Below are positions 10,862-19,039 of a stretch of DNA of 32,230 bases, one piece after another. Source of the stretch: an uncultured Flammeovirgaceae bacterium. GTDB lineage: Bacteria; Bacteroidota; Bacteroidia; Cytophagales; Cyclobacteriaceae. The stretch spans positions 1 to 32,230 of the forward strand of contig CAJXAT010000018.1 in the NCBI GenBank assembly GCA_913050055.1. The letters are read 5' to 3'. The translations under genes were made by a program, and so were the position numbers. Below the pieces are notes generated by a model that was not told the origin of the DNA, ran no database searches, and saw nothing but the letters and a program-made list of their open reading frames with translations. Every line of letters starts with the position of its first letter. The first letter of the stretch is position 1.

Positions 10862-11005
10862 TCACTCCCTCATCTTCTTTGCAATCTCCTCAATATCTGC
10901 TCCTGTGTAATGCTTATTATGATCTGAGGAAAAATACCTGTGATCTGGGGTAATTCTGTGGCATTGTGATCTAATGTGTTGATAGCATAGAGATAAAAAT
11001 TTTTC
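10862..11005 (-). pseudogene. C-terminal gene remnant, family unknown
   Basis: On the minus strand this 47-codon stretch reads as convincing protein, from an upstream in-frame TAG to a TGA, with no start codon near its beginning. Its C-terminal part includes CHRITPDHRYFSSD and HYTGADIEEIAKKMRE then stop, which looks like a natural C-terminus. I do not recognise the parent family with confidence. The lack of an upstream coding continuation suggests a decayed gene whose 5' portion has been lost or shifted out of frame. Confidence 0.45.
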
Positions 11006-11251
11006 CTAGTGATTGATGGATAAATCTTACACAATGGAGCTTTAGTTTTCTAGTTCTTTCATAGCGCGTACATTTATTAATAAACATATTATTATATTTA
11101 GATTCTCAGATACAAGTATTGTTTTAATAGAAAATACTCCATATTTCATTTGAAAAATAAAACAGTTATCTTTTTATTACACCAATTTTAATCAAAAAAA
11201 TTTTGCTCAGATAGTTAATTAAGCTACTTCATAGTTTAGAAAAGTTTTAAA

Positions 11252-11353
11252 CTAATCCAATGATAGTTTCTCAATAACTTCTTTACAAACCCTATTTTCA
11301 TGCTCTATTTTGCGAATTTTGCCTATATCTGAGGATTGGAAATCAAGTTTCAT
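11252..11353 (-). CDS. Possible 33-residue small protein or truncated gene start
   Basis: A minus-strand ATG at 11353 opens a 33-codon frame starting MKLDFQSSDIGKIRKIEHEN and ending in TAG. GGAGGG lies about 7 bases before the ATG, an unusually good Shine-Dalgarno match for this phylum. The charged, helix-prone peptide may be a real small protein, or the surviving 5' end of the gene whose 3' end is at 10862-11005. No homology can be claimed from sight. Confidence 0.3.
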   Translation of the reverse strand: MKLDFQSSDIGKIRKIEHENRVCKEVIEKLSLD

Positions 11354-11465
11354 TTCTTACCCTCCAGTAATAATCCATCAAGTATTAATATTCATTTAAA
11401 GAATCATATCATTTTAATCCTAAATATATAAGGGTTGGATGCATGAAGACCAAGAGGTTTTCAAT

Positions 11466-11473
11466 TAATTTTG
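11466..11473 (+). promoter_or_regulatory. Candidate -7 promoter box (TAnnTTTG)
   Basis: TAATTTTG matches the Bacteroidota -7 consensus TAnnTTTG and ends 21 bases before the TTG start of the SDR gene. A clear TTTG partner at the usual upstream distance is not seen; the nearest is TTGG at 11435-11438, about 27 bases before the box. Suggestive, not proven. Confidence 0.4.
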
Positions 11474-11494
11474 TAAAACTCAAAATCTAAATTA

Positions 11495-12199
11495 TTGAAA
11501 AAACAAAAAGTAGCCATTGTTACAGCGGCGAGTAAAGGAATTGGTGCTGCTTGTGCAACTCAACTCGCATCTGAGGGATATAAGCTTGTTTTGATGTCTC
11601 GGTCAGATAGTTTGTTTGCCCTTTGCGATCAACTCAATGCCAGGCCCCTACAGGGATCCATTGAAGATGAGAATGATATTGCGAGATTGGTCGGTTTTAC
11701 CTATGAGAAGTATGGGCGGATTGATGTGGTGGTATGTAATACGGGTCATGCGAGCAAAGGGTCTTTATTGTCGCTGACAGATTCAGAATGGGAAAAAGGG
11801 ATGAACTTATTATTGATGAATGTAATCAGACTGGCTAAATCCATTGGCCCCATTATGGCGAAGCAAAAAGGAGGCGCTTTTGTCAATGTATCCACATTTG
11901 GGGCCAAAGAGCCTTCTTTATCCTTTCCTATTTCCTCCGTTATAAGAGCAGCAGTATCCAGTTATTGTAAATTATTTGCTTCAGAATTGGGTCATGTTAA
12001 TGTAAGAATGAACAATATTTTGCCCGGATTTATCAATTCATATCCGGCAGATGAACAAACCATTAATCAAATTCCCATGTTGCGGCAAGGGACTCCTAAA
12101 GAGGTAGCCGAATTGGCCTCTTTTTTAGTATCAGATAAGGCCGCTTATATCACAGGACAAGATTTTGTGATTGATGGTGGTTTGACAAAATCGATTTAA
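11495..12199 (+). CDS. Short-chain dehydrogenase/reductase family protein with atypical active site
   Basis: A 234-residue Rossmann-fold SDR, probably NAD(P)H-dependent, annotated in related genomes as 3-oxoacyl-ACP reductase-like. The dinucleotide motif is TAASKGIG (10-17), the NTG motif is at 82-84, and the catalytic-type Ser is S133 (VNVSTFG). The usual YxxxK is replaced: S147 stands at the Tyr position and R151 (IRAAV) at the Lys position. The C-terminus has the SDR closing ITGQDFVIDGG. The start is TTG 11495 just before KKQKVAIVTAA; no ATG fits. It is first in a four-gene unit, 15 bp before an M42 peptidase gene, and the fourth gene is a paralogue with the same substitution. The fold is certain; the substrate and classical reductase activity are uncertain. 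Confidence 0.88.
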   Translation: MKKQKVAIVTAASKGIGAACATQLASEGYKLVLMSRSDSLFALCDQLNARPLQGSIEDENDIARLVGFTYEKYGRIDVVVCNTGHASKGSLLSLTDSEWEKGMNLLLMNVIRLAKSIGPIMAKQKGGAFVNVSTFGAKEPSLSFPISSVIRAAVSSYCKLFASELGHVNVRMNNILPGFINSYPADEQTINQIPMLRQGTPKEVAELASFLVSDKAAYITGQDFVIDGGLTKSI

Positions 12200-12214
12200 A
12201 AAAAAACTAATATT

Positions 12215-13285
12215 ATGGATCAAAAAAGCAAAGAATTTTTATATAACTATCTCAATAATCCATCACCGACAGGTTTTGAAGAAGGAGGGCAAAGAATATG
12301 GCTCGATTATATTCAGCCCTATATAGATGATTATATTTCTGATACCTATGGAACGGTAGTAGGTGTGATAAAGCCAGAGGCATCTTATAAGGTCGTTATT
12401 GAGGCGCATGCTGATGAGATTTCTTGGTTTGTAAATTATATAGACGATAAAGGTTACATATACGTTATCCGTAATGGGGGATCTGACCACCAGATTGCGC
12501 CCTCTATGCGTGTAAATCTGCATACGCGTAAAAAGGGGATAGTGAAAGGAATATTCGGTTGGCCCGCTATTCATGTGCGCAAGGAAAAAGAAGATGCACC
12601 GACCTTAAAAAATATTTTTGTGGACGTGGGAGCCAGTAGTAAGGCTGAGGTAGAGGAAATGGGAATTCATCCCGGGACCGTAATGACCTTCACTGATGAG
12701 CTGATGGAACTCGGAGAAAAATATTATACGGGCAGGGCCTTAGATAACAGAATAGGTGGTTTTATGATCGCAGAGGTCTTTAGAAGAATTAAAGAACAGA
12801 ACATCAAACTTTCTTTTGGTTTGTATGCTGTTAATGCCGTTCAAGAGGAGATTGGATTGCGTGGAGCTGAAATGATTTCGAGACGAATTAAGCCGGATGT
12901 AGCTATAATAACCGATGTAACTCATGATACAAATGCCCCTATGTATGACAAAAAAAACAGTGGTGACATTGCGATAGGCAAGGGCCCTACTTTGTCTTAT
13001 GCACCAGCAATCCAGCAAAATTTGAGAGATTTGATTGTGGAGGTAGCTGAAAAAAATGAGATCCCTTTTCAAAGATTGGCCTCCTCGAGATTTACAGGCA
13101 CAGACACGGATGCCTTTGCTTACTCTGGGTCAGGCGTAGCTTCAGCATTGATTTCATTACCGCTCAAATATATGCATACTACGGTCGAGACAGTAGCAAA
13201 ATCAGATGTTGAACATGTTATCAATTTAATTCTTGAAACGATCAAAGTCATTCAATTAGATCAAGATTTCAGGTACATAAAATAG
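12215..13285 (+). CDS. M42 family metallo-aminopeptidase
   Basis: A 356-residue cytosolic peptidase of family M42 (glutamyl aminopeptidase / TET-type), expected to form large oligomers that trim peptides. The two-metal site is complete: H65 and D67 (EAHADEIS), D177 (GRALDNRIGG), the E211-E212 pair (VQEEIGLRGA), D234 (IITDVTHDTN) and H321 (KYMHTTVET). The N-terminal PSPTGFEE is typical. Length matches the family. There is no signal peptide. It sits 15 bp after an SDR gene and 8 bp before ttcA, so it is probably co-transcribed with both. It could equally be annotated as an endoglucanase-M-like protein, an older misnomer for this family. Confidence 0.95.
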   Translation: MDQKSKEFLYNYLNNPSPTGFEEGGQRIWLDYIQPYIDDYISDTYGTVVGVIKPEASYKVVIEAHADEISWFVNYIDDKGYIYVIRNGGSDHQIAPSMRVNLHTRKKGIVKGIFGWPAIHVRKEKEDAPTLKNIFVDVGASSKAEVEEMGIHPGTVMTFTDELMELGEKYYTGRALDNRIGGFMIAEVFRRIKEQNIKLSFGLYAVNAVQEEIGLRGAEMISRRIKPDVAIITDVTHDTNAPMYDKKNSGDIAIGKGPTLSYAPAIQQNLRDLIVEVAEKNEIPFQRLASSRFTGTDTDAFAYSGSGVASALISLPLKYMHTTVETVAKSDVEHVINLILETIKVIQLDQDFRYIK

Positions 13286-13293
13286 GGAACAAG

Positions 13294-14049
13294 TTGTCAT
13301 ATCAAAAAATCAATCGTGCTATAGGTCAATCGGTTACTGATTTCAAGATGATTGCCCCTGGGGATAAGATATTAGTTGCTATCAGTGGAGGGAAAGACAG
13401 CTTGTGCATGTTACATTTTTTAAAAGAATTTCAAAAAAAAGCGCTCATAGATTTCGAGATTTTAGCAGTAAATGTAGATCAAAAACAGCCTGGATTTCCT
13501 ACAGAGATATTACCAAAGCTTTTTAAAGAATGGAACGTACCCTATGAGATCGTTGAGCAAGATACTTATCGTGCAGTAGCCGAAAAAACACTACCTGGGA
13601 AGAGTTATTGTTCACTATGCAGTCGATTAAGGAGAGATACTTTGTATGATTCAGCTAGAAATGTTGGCTGTAATAAAATAGCCTTAGGCCATCATCGAGA
13701 GGATGTTTTGGAAACTTTTATGATGAACCTGTTTTTTTCTGGTCAATTAGGCTCGATGCCAGCGCATTACCAGATCCAAGCAGAAGGTTTGCAGGTAATC
13801 AGGCCCTTGTTTTCGGTTTATGAAGATTGGATAGCAGATTTTGTCCAAGCTCAGGGATGGCCCATTATAGCTTGTAATCTTTGTGGATCGCAGGAGTATC
13901 TAAAACGTCGTGAGATGAAAGAGTTATTGAATCAGCTGCAGGAGCAATATCCCAAATTAAAGGAGACGGCATTTCGATCCCTGCACAATCCCAAACCAAA
14001 ATTTCTTTTTGATCAAAAGTCATGGGAGACAGAGATCCCCAAAATCTAA
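13294..14049 (+). CDS. ttcA: tRNA 2-thiocytidine(32) synthetase TtcA
   Basis: A 251-residue ATP-dependent tRNA thiolase that makes 2-thiocytidine at position 32. The PP-loop is SGGKDS (31-36). The iron-sulfur cluster cysteines are in CSLCSRLRR (C106, C109) and CNLCGSQ (C194; C197 also present), matching the E. coli TtcA motifs. GHHREDVLET is the conserved ATP-site segment. It is shorter than E. coli TtcA (311 residues), mostly by lacking N-terminal sequence. The start is TTG at 13294, 8 bp after the M42 stop, because no ATG lies upstream of the conserved GQSVTDF region. The following SDR begins 7 bp after its stop. The cluster and PP-loop make the call strong. Confidence 0.93.
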   Translation: MSYQKINRAIGQSVTDFKMIAPGDKILVAISGGKDSLCMLHFLKEFQKKALIDFEILAVNVDQKQPGFPTEILPKLFKEWNVPYEIVEQDTYRAVAEKTLPGKSYCSLCSRLRRDTLYDSARNVGCNKIALGHHREDVLETFMMNLFFSGQLGSMPAHYQIQAEGLQVIRPLFSVYEDWIADFVQAQGWPIIACNLCGSQEYLKRREMKELLNQLQEQYPKLKETAFRSLHNPKPKFLFDQKSWETEIPKI

Positions 14050-14056
14050 TTGCACT

Positions 14057-14821
14057 ATGAACTTATTAATAAATAATAAAGTAGCCTTTATTGCGGCATC
14101 AAGTCAAGGGCTAGGTTATGCAGTTGCCAAGGAACTGCTGCAGGAAGGATGCCATGTCATTATTTCAGGCAGAGATGCCAAAAATTTAGAACAAGCGGCG
14201 CAGACCTTGGCTGATTTTGGAAAAGGTAAGATATTAGCTTTGCCGGGAGATGTATCTCATGAAGTAGATCGCAATCGGATGATCAAAGCGGCGCTAGATG
14301 AATTTAAAACAGTAGATATTTTGATCACTAATTCGGGAGGGCCGCCTTCTGGAAATTTCGATCAATTTTCCTTGGATGATTGGGAAGCCGCATATCATTT
14401 GCTTTTGGGTAGTACTGTAGCCTTAATCAAGGGATTTTTGCCCCAAATGAAAGCGCAAAAATGGGGAAGAATTGTGGCCATTACCTCGCAAGCAGTTAAG
14501 CAACCCTTTGATGGATTGATTCTTTCAAATAGTGTGCGAGCGGCGGTTTCTGGATTGATTAAAAGTCTTTCCAATGAGCTCGGTGGATATCACATTACGG
14601 TTAATAATCTCATGCCTGGATCTACTGAAACGGGGAGGTTACAGAACTTACTGAAGGTCAACCCTTCCTTCAAGGACAATATCAAAAACATCCCCTTGGG
14701 ACGCTTTGGTCAGCCCCATGAATTTGCGGCAGCTGTCGCTTTTTTCGTCAGTGAACGTGCGAGCTACATTACTGGAACTTCGTTGGCAGTGGATGGGGGC
14801 AGCATAAAAAATATTTTATAA
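14057..14821 (+). CDS. Short-chain dehydrogenase/reductase family protein with atypical active site (second copy)
   Basis: A 254-residue SDR. The start is ATG 14057 (MNLLINNKVAFIAAS); an upstream ATG at 14009 lies inside ttcA and adds unrelated residues. The dinucleotide motif is AASSQGLG (13-20), with TNSGGP (91-96) and S144 (AITSQAVKQP). As in the first SDR of this unit, the catalytic YxxxK is replaced, here by S157 and R161 in LSNSVRAAVSGL. The SNSVRA form is recurrent in a known branch of 3-oxoacyl-ACP-reductase-like SDRs. The end is standard: ITGTSLAVDGG. It is the last gene of the SDR-M42-ttcA-SDR unit, with 7 bp separating it from ttcA. The reaction is unknown. Confidence 0.9.
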   Translation: MNLLINNKVAFIAASSQGLGYAVAKELLQEGCHVIISGRDAKNLEQAAQTLADFGKGKILALPGDVSHEVDRNRMIKAALDEFKTVDILITNSGGPPSGNFDQFSLDDWEAAYHLLLGSTVALIKGFLPQMKAQKWGRIVAITSQAVKQPFDGLILSNSVRAAVSGLIKSLSNELGGYHITVNNLMPGSTETGRLQNLLKVNPSFKDNIKNIPLGRFGQPHEFAAAVAFFVSERASYITGTSLAVDGGSIKNIL

Positions 14822-14905
14822 GTATTATGAAGAGCGACCAACGTCCAAAGGGTGCGGTAAGAATAAAACGATGAGATAGGATATAAACCTTACATCACAA
14901 AAGTA

Positions 14906-15424
14906 TTACATTTGAATCCGGAGCTTCTTGACATTGGGGGTACCCTCTGGACTCATCTCCACAAAATAGAGCCAGTCATATTCTGTCTCCTCCAAATCAG
15001 AATATTCAGTACCAGCCAAAGCATTGGTCAATTGAGGAGTCGTATTGGAATGTCCAATAATGACTACTGTTTCACCCTGATGTGTTTTTAAAATTTCCTG
15101 AGCAAATGAGACCAGTTTATTAGGATCGTATTGAAGTATTTCCAGCTGTTTTGCTGTAGCCAATGGCCTTGCTGTATCTACGGCCCTTCGGTAGGGACTG
15201 GCATAAATGGCATCAATGTCTACAGCTTCAAATATATGTACTAGTTCATTGGCTCGTCGCCAACCCTTCGTAGATAGCTGCGGATCATTGCTAGAAGCAA
15301 TCATTTTTTCAGCATGTCTGATGAGTATCAAAGAAGTTGATTTTTCATTCGTAGGATGGCAGGAATTAAAAATGGAGAGAAACCCTGAGAAGAGTAATAG
15401 GTTAAGAAAGTATTTTAAACTCAT
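14906..15424 (-). CDS. Histidine phosphatase family (SixA-like) lipoprotein
   Basis: A 172-residue member of the histidine phosphatase (phosphoglycerate mutase-like) superfamily. The phospho-accepting motif is R36-H37 (LILIRHAEK), supporting residues include R79 (SPYRRAVDTA), and the second catalytic His is H125 (IIGHSN). The N-terminus is a lipoprotein signal with FNSC and the Cys at 22, so unlike E. coli SixA it should be exported and membrane-anchored. It therefore probably acts on a small phosphate ester rather than a cytosolic phospho-histidine protein. It begins 12 bp after aroA ends on the same strand, likely the last gene of an aroB-aroA unit. The family is firm; the substrate is unknown. 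Confidence 0.88.
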   Translation of the reverse strand: MSLKYFLNLLLFSGFLSIFNSCHPTNEKSTSLILIRHAEKMIASSNDPQLSTKGWRRANELVHIFEAVDIDAIYASPYRRAVDTARPLATAKQLEILQYDPNKLVSFAQEILKTHQGETVVIIGHSNTTPQLTNALAGTEYSDLEETEYDWLYFVEMSPEGTPNVKKLRIQM

Positions 15425-15436
15425 AATTAGATATTT

Positions 15437-16660
15437 TTAACACTCATTAAAGTCAATCCCTACAGATTTTAAATGTGCCCAATAACCAGGATAAGATTTT
15501 TTCACTACCTCTATGTCCTGAATGCTAATGGCTCTAATCATGCATATGGGAGCAAAGGCCATGGCCATTCTGTGATCCTCATGGGTTTCTATAATTTCGA
15601 TATGCTCTGGAACAGTACCCGGTGTTAACCTCCAGATTCCATTTTCTTCATTCAAAAGGCACCCAATTTTAAGTAATTCCTTTTTCATGGCCATCACACG
15701 ATCGGTTTCCTTTATTTTGAGACTTTCGAGACCGGTCATGATTAATTTAATTCCCTTGATGGCCGCCACGACCATGATCGTTTGAGCTAAATCAGGACAG
15801 TTTTTAAAATCAATATTTTGGTTTATTTCAGTAACTGGGATGGAAGTTAGTTGAACCCTATCGGATTTAAATTCAGTTTTGACGCCCATCTTGGACATGA
15901 TATGAACGATGTTTTGATCTCCTTGAAAGCTATCGGAGCGAAGCCCTCGAAGCGAAATACTGCTTTCTTGATTTAAGGCAACCATGCTGTACCAGTAGCT
16001 GGCGCCCGACCAATCACTTTCAATAGTGTAAGATTGGGCTTTATATGGCTGCGGTTTTATATGTATGGTCTGATCTTTCCAGGTACTATTTATACCAAAA
16101 TGATGCATAAGCGCCAAGGTCATCTCTATATAGGGGCGCGAAAAAATCTCATCAGTCAGTTCAATTGAAATACCATCAGCCAGCGTGGGACCGATCATTA
16201 GTAGCGCACTGATATATTGACTGCTGATATTGCCTGGGATACTTATTTTCTGAGCTTGAAGCTCATTTTTTTTGGCACTAATACGTAACGGAGGAAATCC
16301 CTCTTGTGCCAGATAATCAATTTTTGCACCCAGTCTGCGCAAGGCATCTACCAGGGGTTTGATAGGCCGTTCTTTCATGCGATCAGATCCAGTAATAATC
16401 TCTCCTGAGCCCGAGATGGCAAGGTAAGCCGTACAGAATCGCATCGTAGTGCCGGCATCAATAACATCCCAGACAGGTTGTTTTTTGGAGAGTAGGCGTT
16501 GCATGGTTTGGGTATCACGAGCATCTGACAAATTTTTCAATTGGAATTGGTTACCGGAAAGGGCATTCATAATTAATGCGCGGTTGCTTTCACTTTTGGA
16601 TGATGACAAGGTAATATCTCCATTCAATGGCTGATGATATCGATCAAGTTGATAATTCAT
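15437..16660 (-). CDS. aroA: 3-phosphoshikimate 1-carboxyvinyltransferase (EPSP synthase)
   Basis: This 407-residue enzyme makes 5-enolpyruvylshikimate-3-phosphate from shikimate-3-phosphate and PEP, the sixth step of the shikimate pathway, in the cytosol. Family motifs in order: SSSKSESNRALI with K22 and R27, DAGTTMRF (the NAGT-type PEP loop), SSQYISALLM, DWSGASYWY, CPDLAQTIMV, the catalytic LKIKETDRVMA (K317-R321) and HEDHRMAMAF (E361-R364). It is somewhat shorter than the E. coli enzyme (427 residues), as in other Bacteroidota. It lies 52 bp downstream of aroB and 12 bp upstream of a phosphatase lipoprotein gene. Confidence 0.96.
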   Translation of the reverse strand: MNYQLDRYHQPLNGDITLSSSKSESNRALIMNALSGNQFQLKNLSDARDTQTMQRLLSKKQPVWDVIDAGTTMRFCTAYLAISGSGEIITGSDRMKERPIKPLVDALRRLGAKIDYLAQEGFPPLRISAKKNELQAQKISIPGNISSQYISALLMIGPTLADGISIELTDEIFSRPYIEMTLALMHHFGINSTWKDQTIHIKPQPYKAQSYTIESDWSGASYWYSMVALNQESSISLRGLRSDSFQGDQNIVHIMSKMGVKTEFKSDRVQLTSIPVTEINQNIDFKNCPDLAQTIMVVAAIKGIKLIMTGLESLKIKETDRVMAMKKELLKIGCLLNEENGIWRLTPGTVPEHIEIIETHEDHRMAMAFAPICMIRAISIQDIEVVKKSYPGYWAHLKSVGIDFNEC

Positions 16661-16712
16661 GATTTATTAGAGTCTTAATTAAATAAAAAGTGTCGTCTGT
16701 AGGAACGGCAAT

Positions 16713-17765
16713 TTATGGATTACTTCCTGAATCTAAATAAAAATTAATGGCCTCAGCAATTTGTGCATCACTTACCTCGATATCAAATAAGCAACTTCCG
16801 GGTCCATTGATTAGAGAAAACATAACAGTGGATCCTTCATTTTTTTTGTCTTGTCCCAATAATATTTTGATTTTATCAAAAGGGGGGAATACCATCAAAC
16901 GATCAAAAACTTGATCAATATAACTTTCTACTTGCTTAAAATATTCTTTTTCTATTAAACCCAAGTCGAGAGCTAATTTAGCCTCCATGATCATACCGGC
17001 TGCTATAGCTTCTCCATGTAATAGGTCTTTTTTTGTATCTAAATACCAGGATTCAATACTGTGTCCAAGCGTGTGTCCAAAGTTTAAAATTTTTCTTAAC
17101 CCTGACTCGTAGGGATCTTTTTTGACAACATCGGCTTTGACCAGCACGGATTTTTTGATGAAATATTGCCACTCTTTAATTCCTGAAACGCTGGTCATTT
17201 GGATATCTTGCCAGTATGCGGGATCGTAGATAAGGCCATGTTTGATGATTTCTGCGAAGCCCGATTTGAGCTGGCGATGGGGGAGGGTACTCAAAAAATC
17301 ATCACAGATTATGATGGCATCAGGATCTTTAAATACACCAATGTGATTTTTGAATTCATTGAAATCTACACCTAACTTTCCACCAATGCTGGCATCAACT
17401 TGAGAGAGCAGCGTAGTGGGTATATTGATAAAAGGAATACCTCTTTTGAAGGTTGCGGCAACAAAACCACCCATATCTCCAATGACGCCACCTCCTAGAT
17501 TGACTAATAATGATTTTCTAGTAAATTTAAAATCGGTCAACTTTTGCCAGATGATTTGACAGGTTTCAATATTCTTATTTTTTTCCCCGCTGGTGATGTG
17601 AATCAAAGGGGTTCCTTTGAAAGAGGTTAATTTAGGTAAGCAGTGGACTAAAGTATTGTCATCGACTAAAATGGCGATTTTATCAGGGTTAAATAATGTT
17701 AGGCAACTTTCAAGTTGCTGGTTCACGTTTTGAGTGAAGTGTATTTTAGGGGGGACCTTTTTCAT
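16713..17765 (-). CDS. aroB: 3-dehydroquinate synthase
   Basis: This 350-residue NAD+-dependent enzyme converts DAHP to 3-dehydroquinate, the second step of the shikimate pathway. The NAD-binding loop GGGVIGDMGGFVA (91-103), PTTLLSQVDASIGGK (116-130) and the zinc ligands E172 (FAEIIKHG), H231 (LNFGHTLGHSIE) and H250 (LLHGEAIAAGM) are all present. Length is normal. It is the first gene of the minus-strand aroB-aroA unit. The ATG at 17765 follows a TAnnTTTG box by only four bases, which would give a leaderless or nearly leaderless mRNA. It is divergent from the proline dehydrogenase gene. Confidence 0.96.
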   Translation of the reverse strand: MKKVPPKIHFTQNVNQQLESCLTLFNPDKIAILVDDNTLVHCLPKLTSFKGTPLIHITSGEKNKNIETCQIIWQKLTDFKFTRKSLLVNLGGGVIGDMGGFVAATFKRGIPFINIPTTLLSQVDASIGGKLGVDFNEFKNHIGVFKDPDAIIICDDFLSTLPHRQLKSGFAEIIKHGLIYDPAYWQDIQMTSVSGIKEWQYFIKKSVLVKADVVKKDPYESGLRKILNFGHTLGHSIESWYLDTKKDLLHGEAIAAGMIMEAKLALDLGLIEKEYFKQVESYIDQVFDRLMVFPPFDKIKILLGQDKKNEGSTVMFSLINGPGSCLFDIEVSDAQIAEAINFYLDSGSNP

Positions 17766-17769
17766 ACTA

Positions 17770-17777
17770 CAAAATTA
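17770..17777 (-). promoter_or_regulatory. Candidate -7 promoter box for aroB
   Basis: On the minus strand the bases read TAATTTTG, a full match to TAnnTTTG, ending four bases before the aroB ATG. Transcription would then start at or next to the start codon. No clear upstream TTTG partner was seen, so the call is tentative. Confidence 0.4.
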
Positions 17778-17803
17778 CATGTCTTTTTAATACTTTGATT
17801 AAC

Positions 17804-17839
17804 TCGAGTGATGAATCCTTGAGTCGTTTATTATCTTTG
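17804..17839 (+). promoter_or_regulatory. Candidate promoter for proline dehydrogenase-lysS
   Basis: TTTG at 17804-17807 and TATCTTTG at 17832-17839 match the Bacteroidota -33 and -7 elements. The 24-base gap is slightly longer than the usual 19-21. The -7 box ends 27 bases before the ATG of the proline dehydrogenase gene, a sensible leader length. Confidence 0.5.
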
Positions 17840-17866
17840 TGGCTAATGCGTTAATGAGATGTTGAT

Positions 17867-19039
17867 ATGTCGGTGAATTTTGATGATACTAAAATCACTT
17901 TTCGGTCTAAATCCCTTAGAGAATTAGAAGTATCAAATGTTATTTTTTCAATTATTAACAGACCCCTAATAGTATTTATGGGGGCCGCAATTATTAAATG
18001 GGCGTTACATTTTAGACTTCCTATCAAAGGGCTCATCAAGGCAACCCTTTTTGATCAATTCTGTGGGGGAGAAAGTATCCAAGGTTGCGAAAAAAAAATC
18101 AATCAATTAAATACATTGAACGTCAAAACTATTTTAGACTACTCAGTTGAAGGGCAAGAAAAGGAGCAAAGTTTTGATCAAACATTAGAAGAGACTTTAC
18201 AGGTCATTCAATTTGCCAATGAGCATGATGCCATTCCTTTTTGCGTACTAAAACTTACGGGATTAGGGTCAAAATCTTTGATGACTAAGATTCAGTTGGG
18301 TAAAGCATTGACTGGAAACGAGCAAAATCAATTTAATAGATTCAAGGAGCGCGGCTTTGAAGTAGCGCAAGCCATTTCAAAATTAAATCAACGATTACTT
18401 ATTGACGCTGAAGAAAGTTGGTATCAAAATGTCATAGATGAATTCAGTTATGAATTAATGATTAAATACAATACTGAGTGGGCAATTATTTACAATACCT
18501 ATCAGTTTTACCGGCGAGATATGTTGGATAGAATGAAGGCGGGATTTGAGAAAATGAATGCTTCCAAAATGCATTTTGGTGCTAAACTAGTGCGAGGGGC
18601 TTACCTAGAACAAGAACGTTTGCGGGCACAATCATTGGGATACCCAGATCCGATTCAGCCCAATAAAGAAGCTACAGACAGAGATTATAATAAGGGCGTA
18701 AAGTTTGCAATGGAACATTTAGCACATTTTTCGATTTGTTTGGGGACCCATAATGAAGTATCGAGCAAAGGCTTAGTTGAACTGATACAGCAATATGGTT
18801 ATGATAAGAATGATGCGCGGATATTTTTTGCTCAATTATTGGGAATGAGTGATAATATATCATTTAAATTGTCCGACGAAGGTTATAATGTCGCCAAATA
18901 TATGCCTTACGGGCCACTAGAGCAGGTCATGCCTTATTTGTTTAGGCGGGCAGAGGAAAATACTTCAGTTCAAGGACAAAGTAGTCGTGAGCTTATGTTG
19001 ATTAAGAAAGAAATTAAAAGAAGAAAATTAAAATTATAA
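17867..19039 (+). CDS. Proline dehydrogenase (monofunctional)
   Basis: This 390-residue FAD enzyme oxidises proline to delta-1-pyrroline-5-carboxylate. The PRODH barrel is recognised from [12 protein letters not shown] (240-251), [45 protein letters not shown] and the flavin/substrate site R360-R361 in [13 protein letters not shown]. It lacks the P5C dehydrogenase half found in fused PutA. The N-terminal hydrophobic segment (about 28-50) and basic tail fit peripheral membrane association. The ATG at 17867 sits 27 bases below a promoter-like -7 box. Its TAA overlaps the lysS ATG (TAATG), suggesting coupled translation. Confidence 0.93.
   Translation: MSVNFDDTKITFRSKSLRELEVSNVIFSIINRPLIVFMGAAIIKWALHFRLPIKGLIKATLFDQFCGGESIQGCEKKINQLNTLNVKTILDYSVEGQEKEQSFDQTLEETLQVIQFANEHDAIPFCVLKLTGLGSKSLMTKIQLGKALTGNEQNQFNRFKERGFEVAQAISKLNQRLLIDAEESWYQNVIDEFSYELMIKYNTEWAIIYNTYQFYRRDMLDRMKAGFEKMNASKMHFGAKLVRGAYLEQERLRAQSLGYPDPIQPNKEATDRDYNKGVKFAMEHLAHFSICLGTHNEVSSKGLVELIQQYGYDKNDARIFFAQLLGMSDNISFKLSDEGYNVAKYMPYGPLEQVMPYLFRRAEENTSVQGQSSRELMLIKKEIKRRKLKL

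Larger units (their letters stand above)
10746..11494. other. Long intergenic region with gene remnants
   Basis: These 749 bases are the longest non-coding stretch in the window. They separate the accessory T9SS block from the housekeeping block. They are very AT-rich from about 11041 to 11250. Two minus-strand coding-like pieces, at 10862-11005 and 11252-11353, are listed separately. A promoter-like box lies at 11466-11473 next to the following gene. No terminator, repeat or RNA gene was recognised. Confidence 0.5.

Noticed and set aside
12263-13072. Antisense open frames of 103 and 110 codons within the M42 gene
   Set aside because: They are frame shadows of a well-supported peptidase with a complete metal site.
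14009-14056. Upstream start for the second SDR
   Set aside because: It lies inside ttcA and the added residues do not fit the SDR N-terminus; ATG 14057 does.
14822-14905. Possible terminator between the second SDR and the phosphatase gene
   Set aside because: Only a five-base complement with a loop of more than 25 bases was found, too weak to call.
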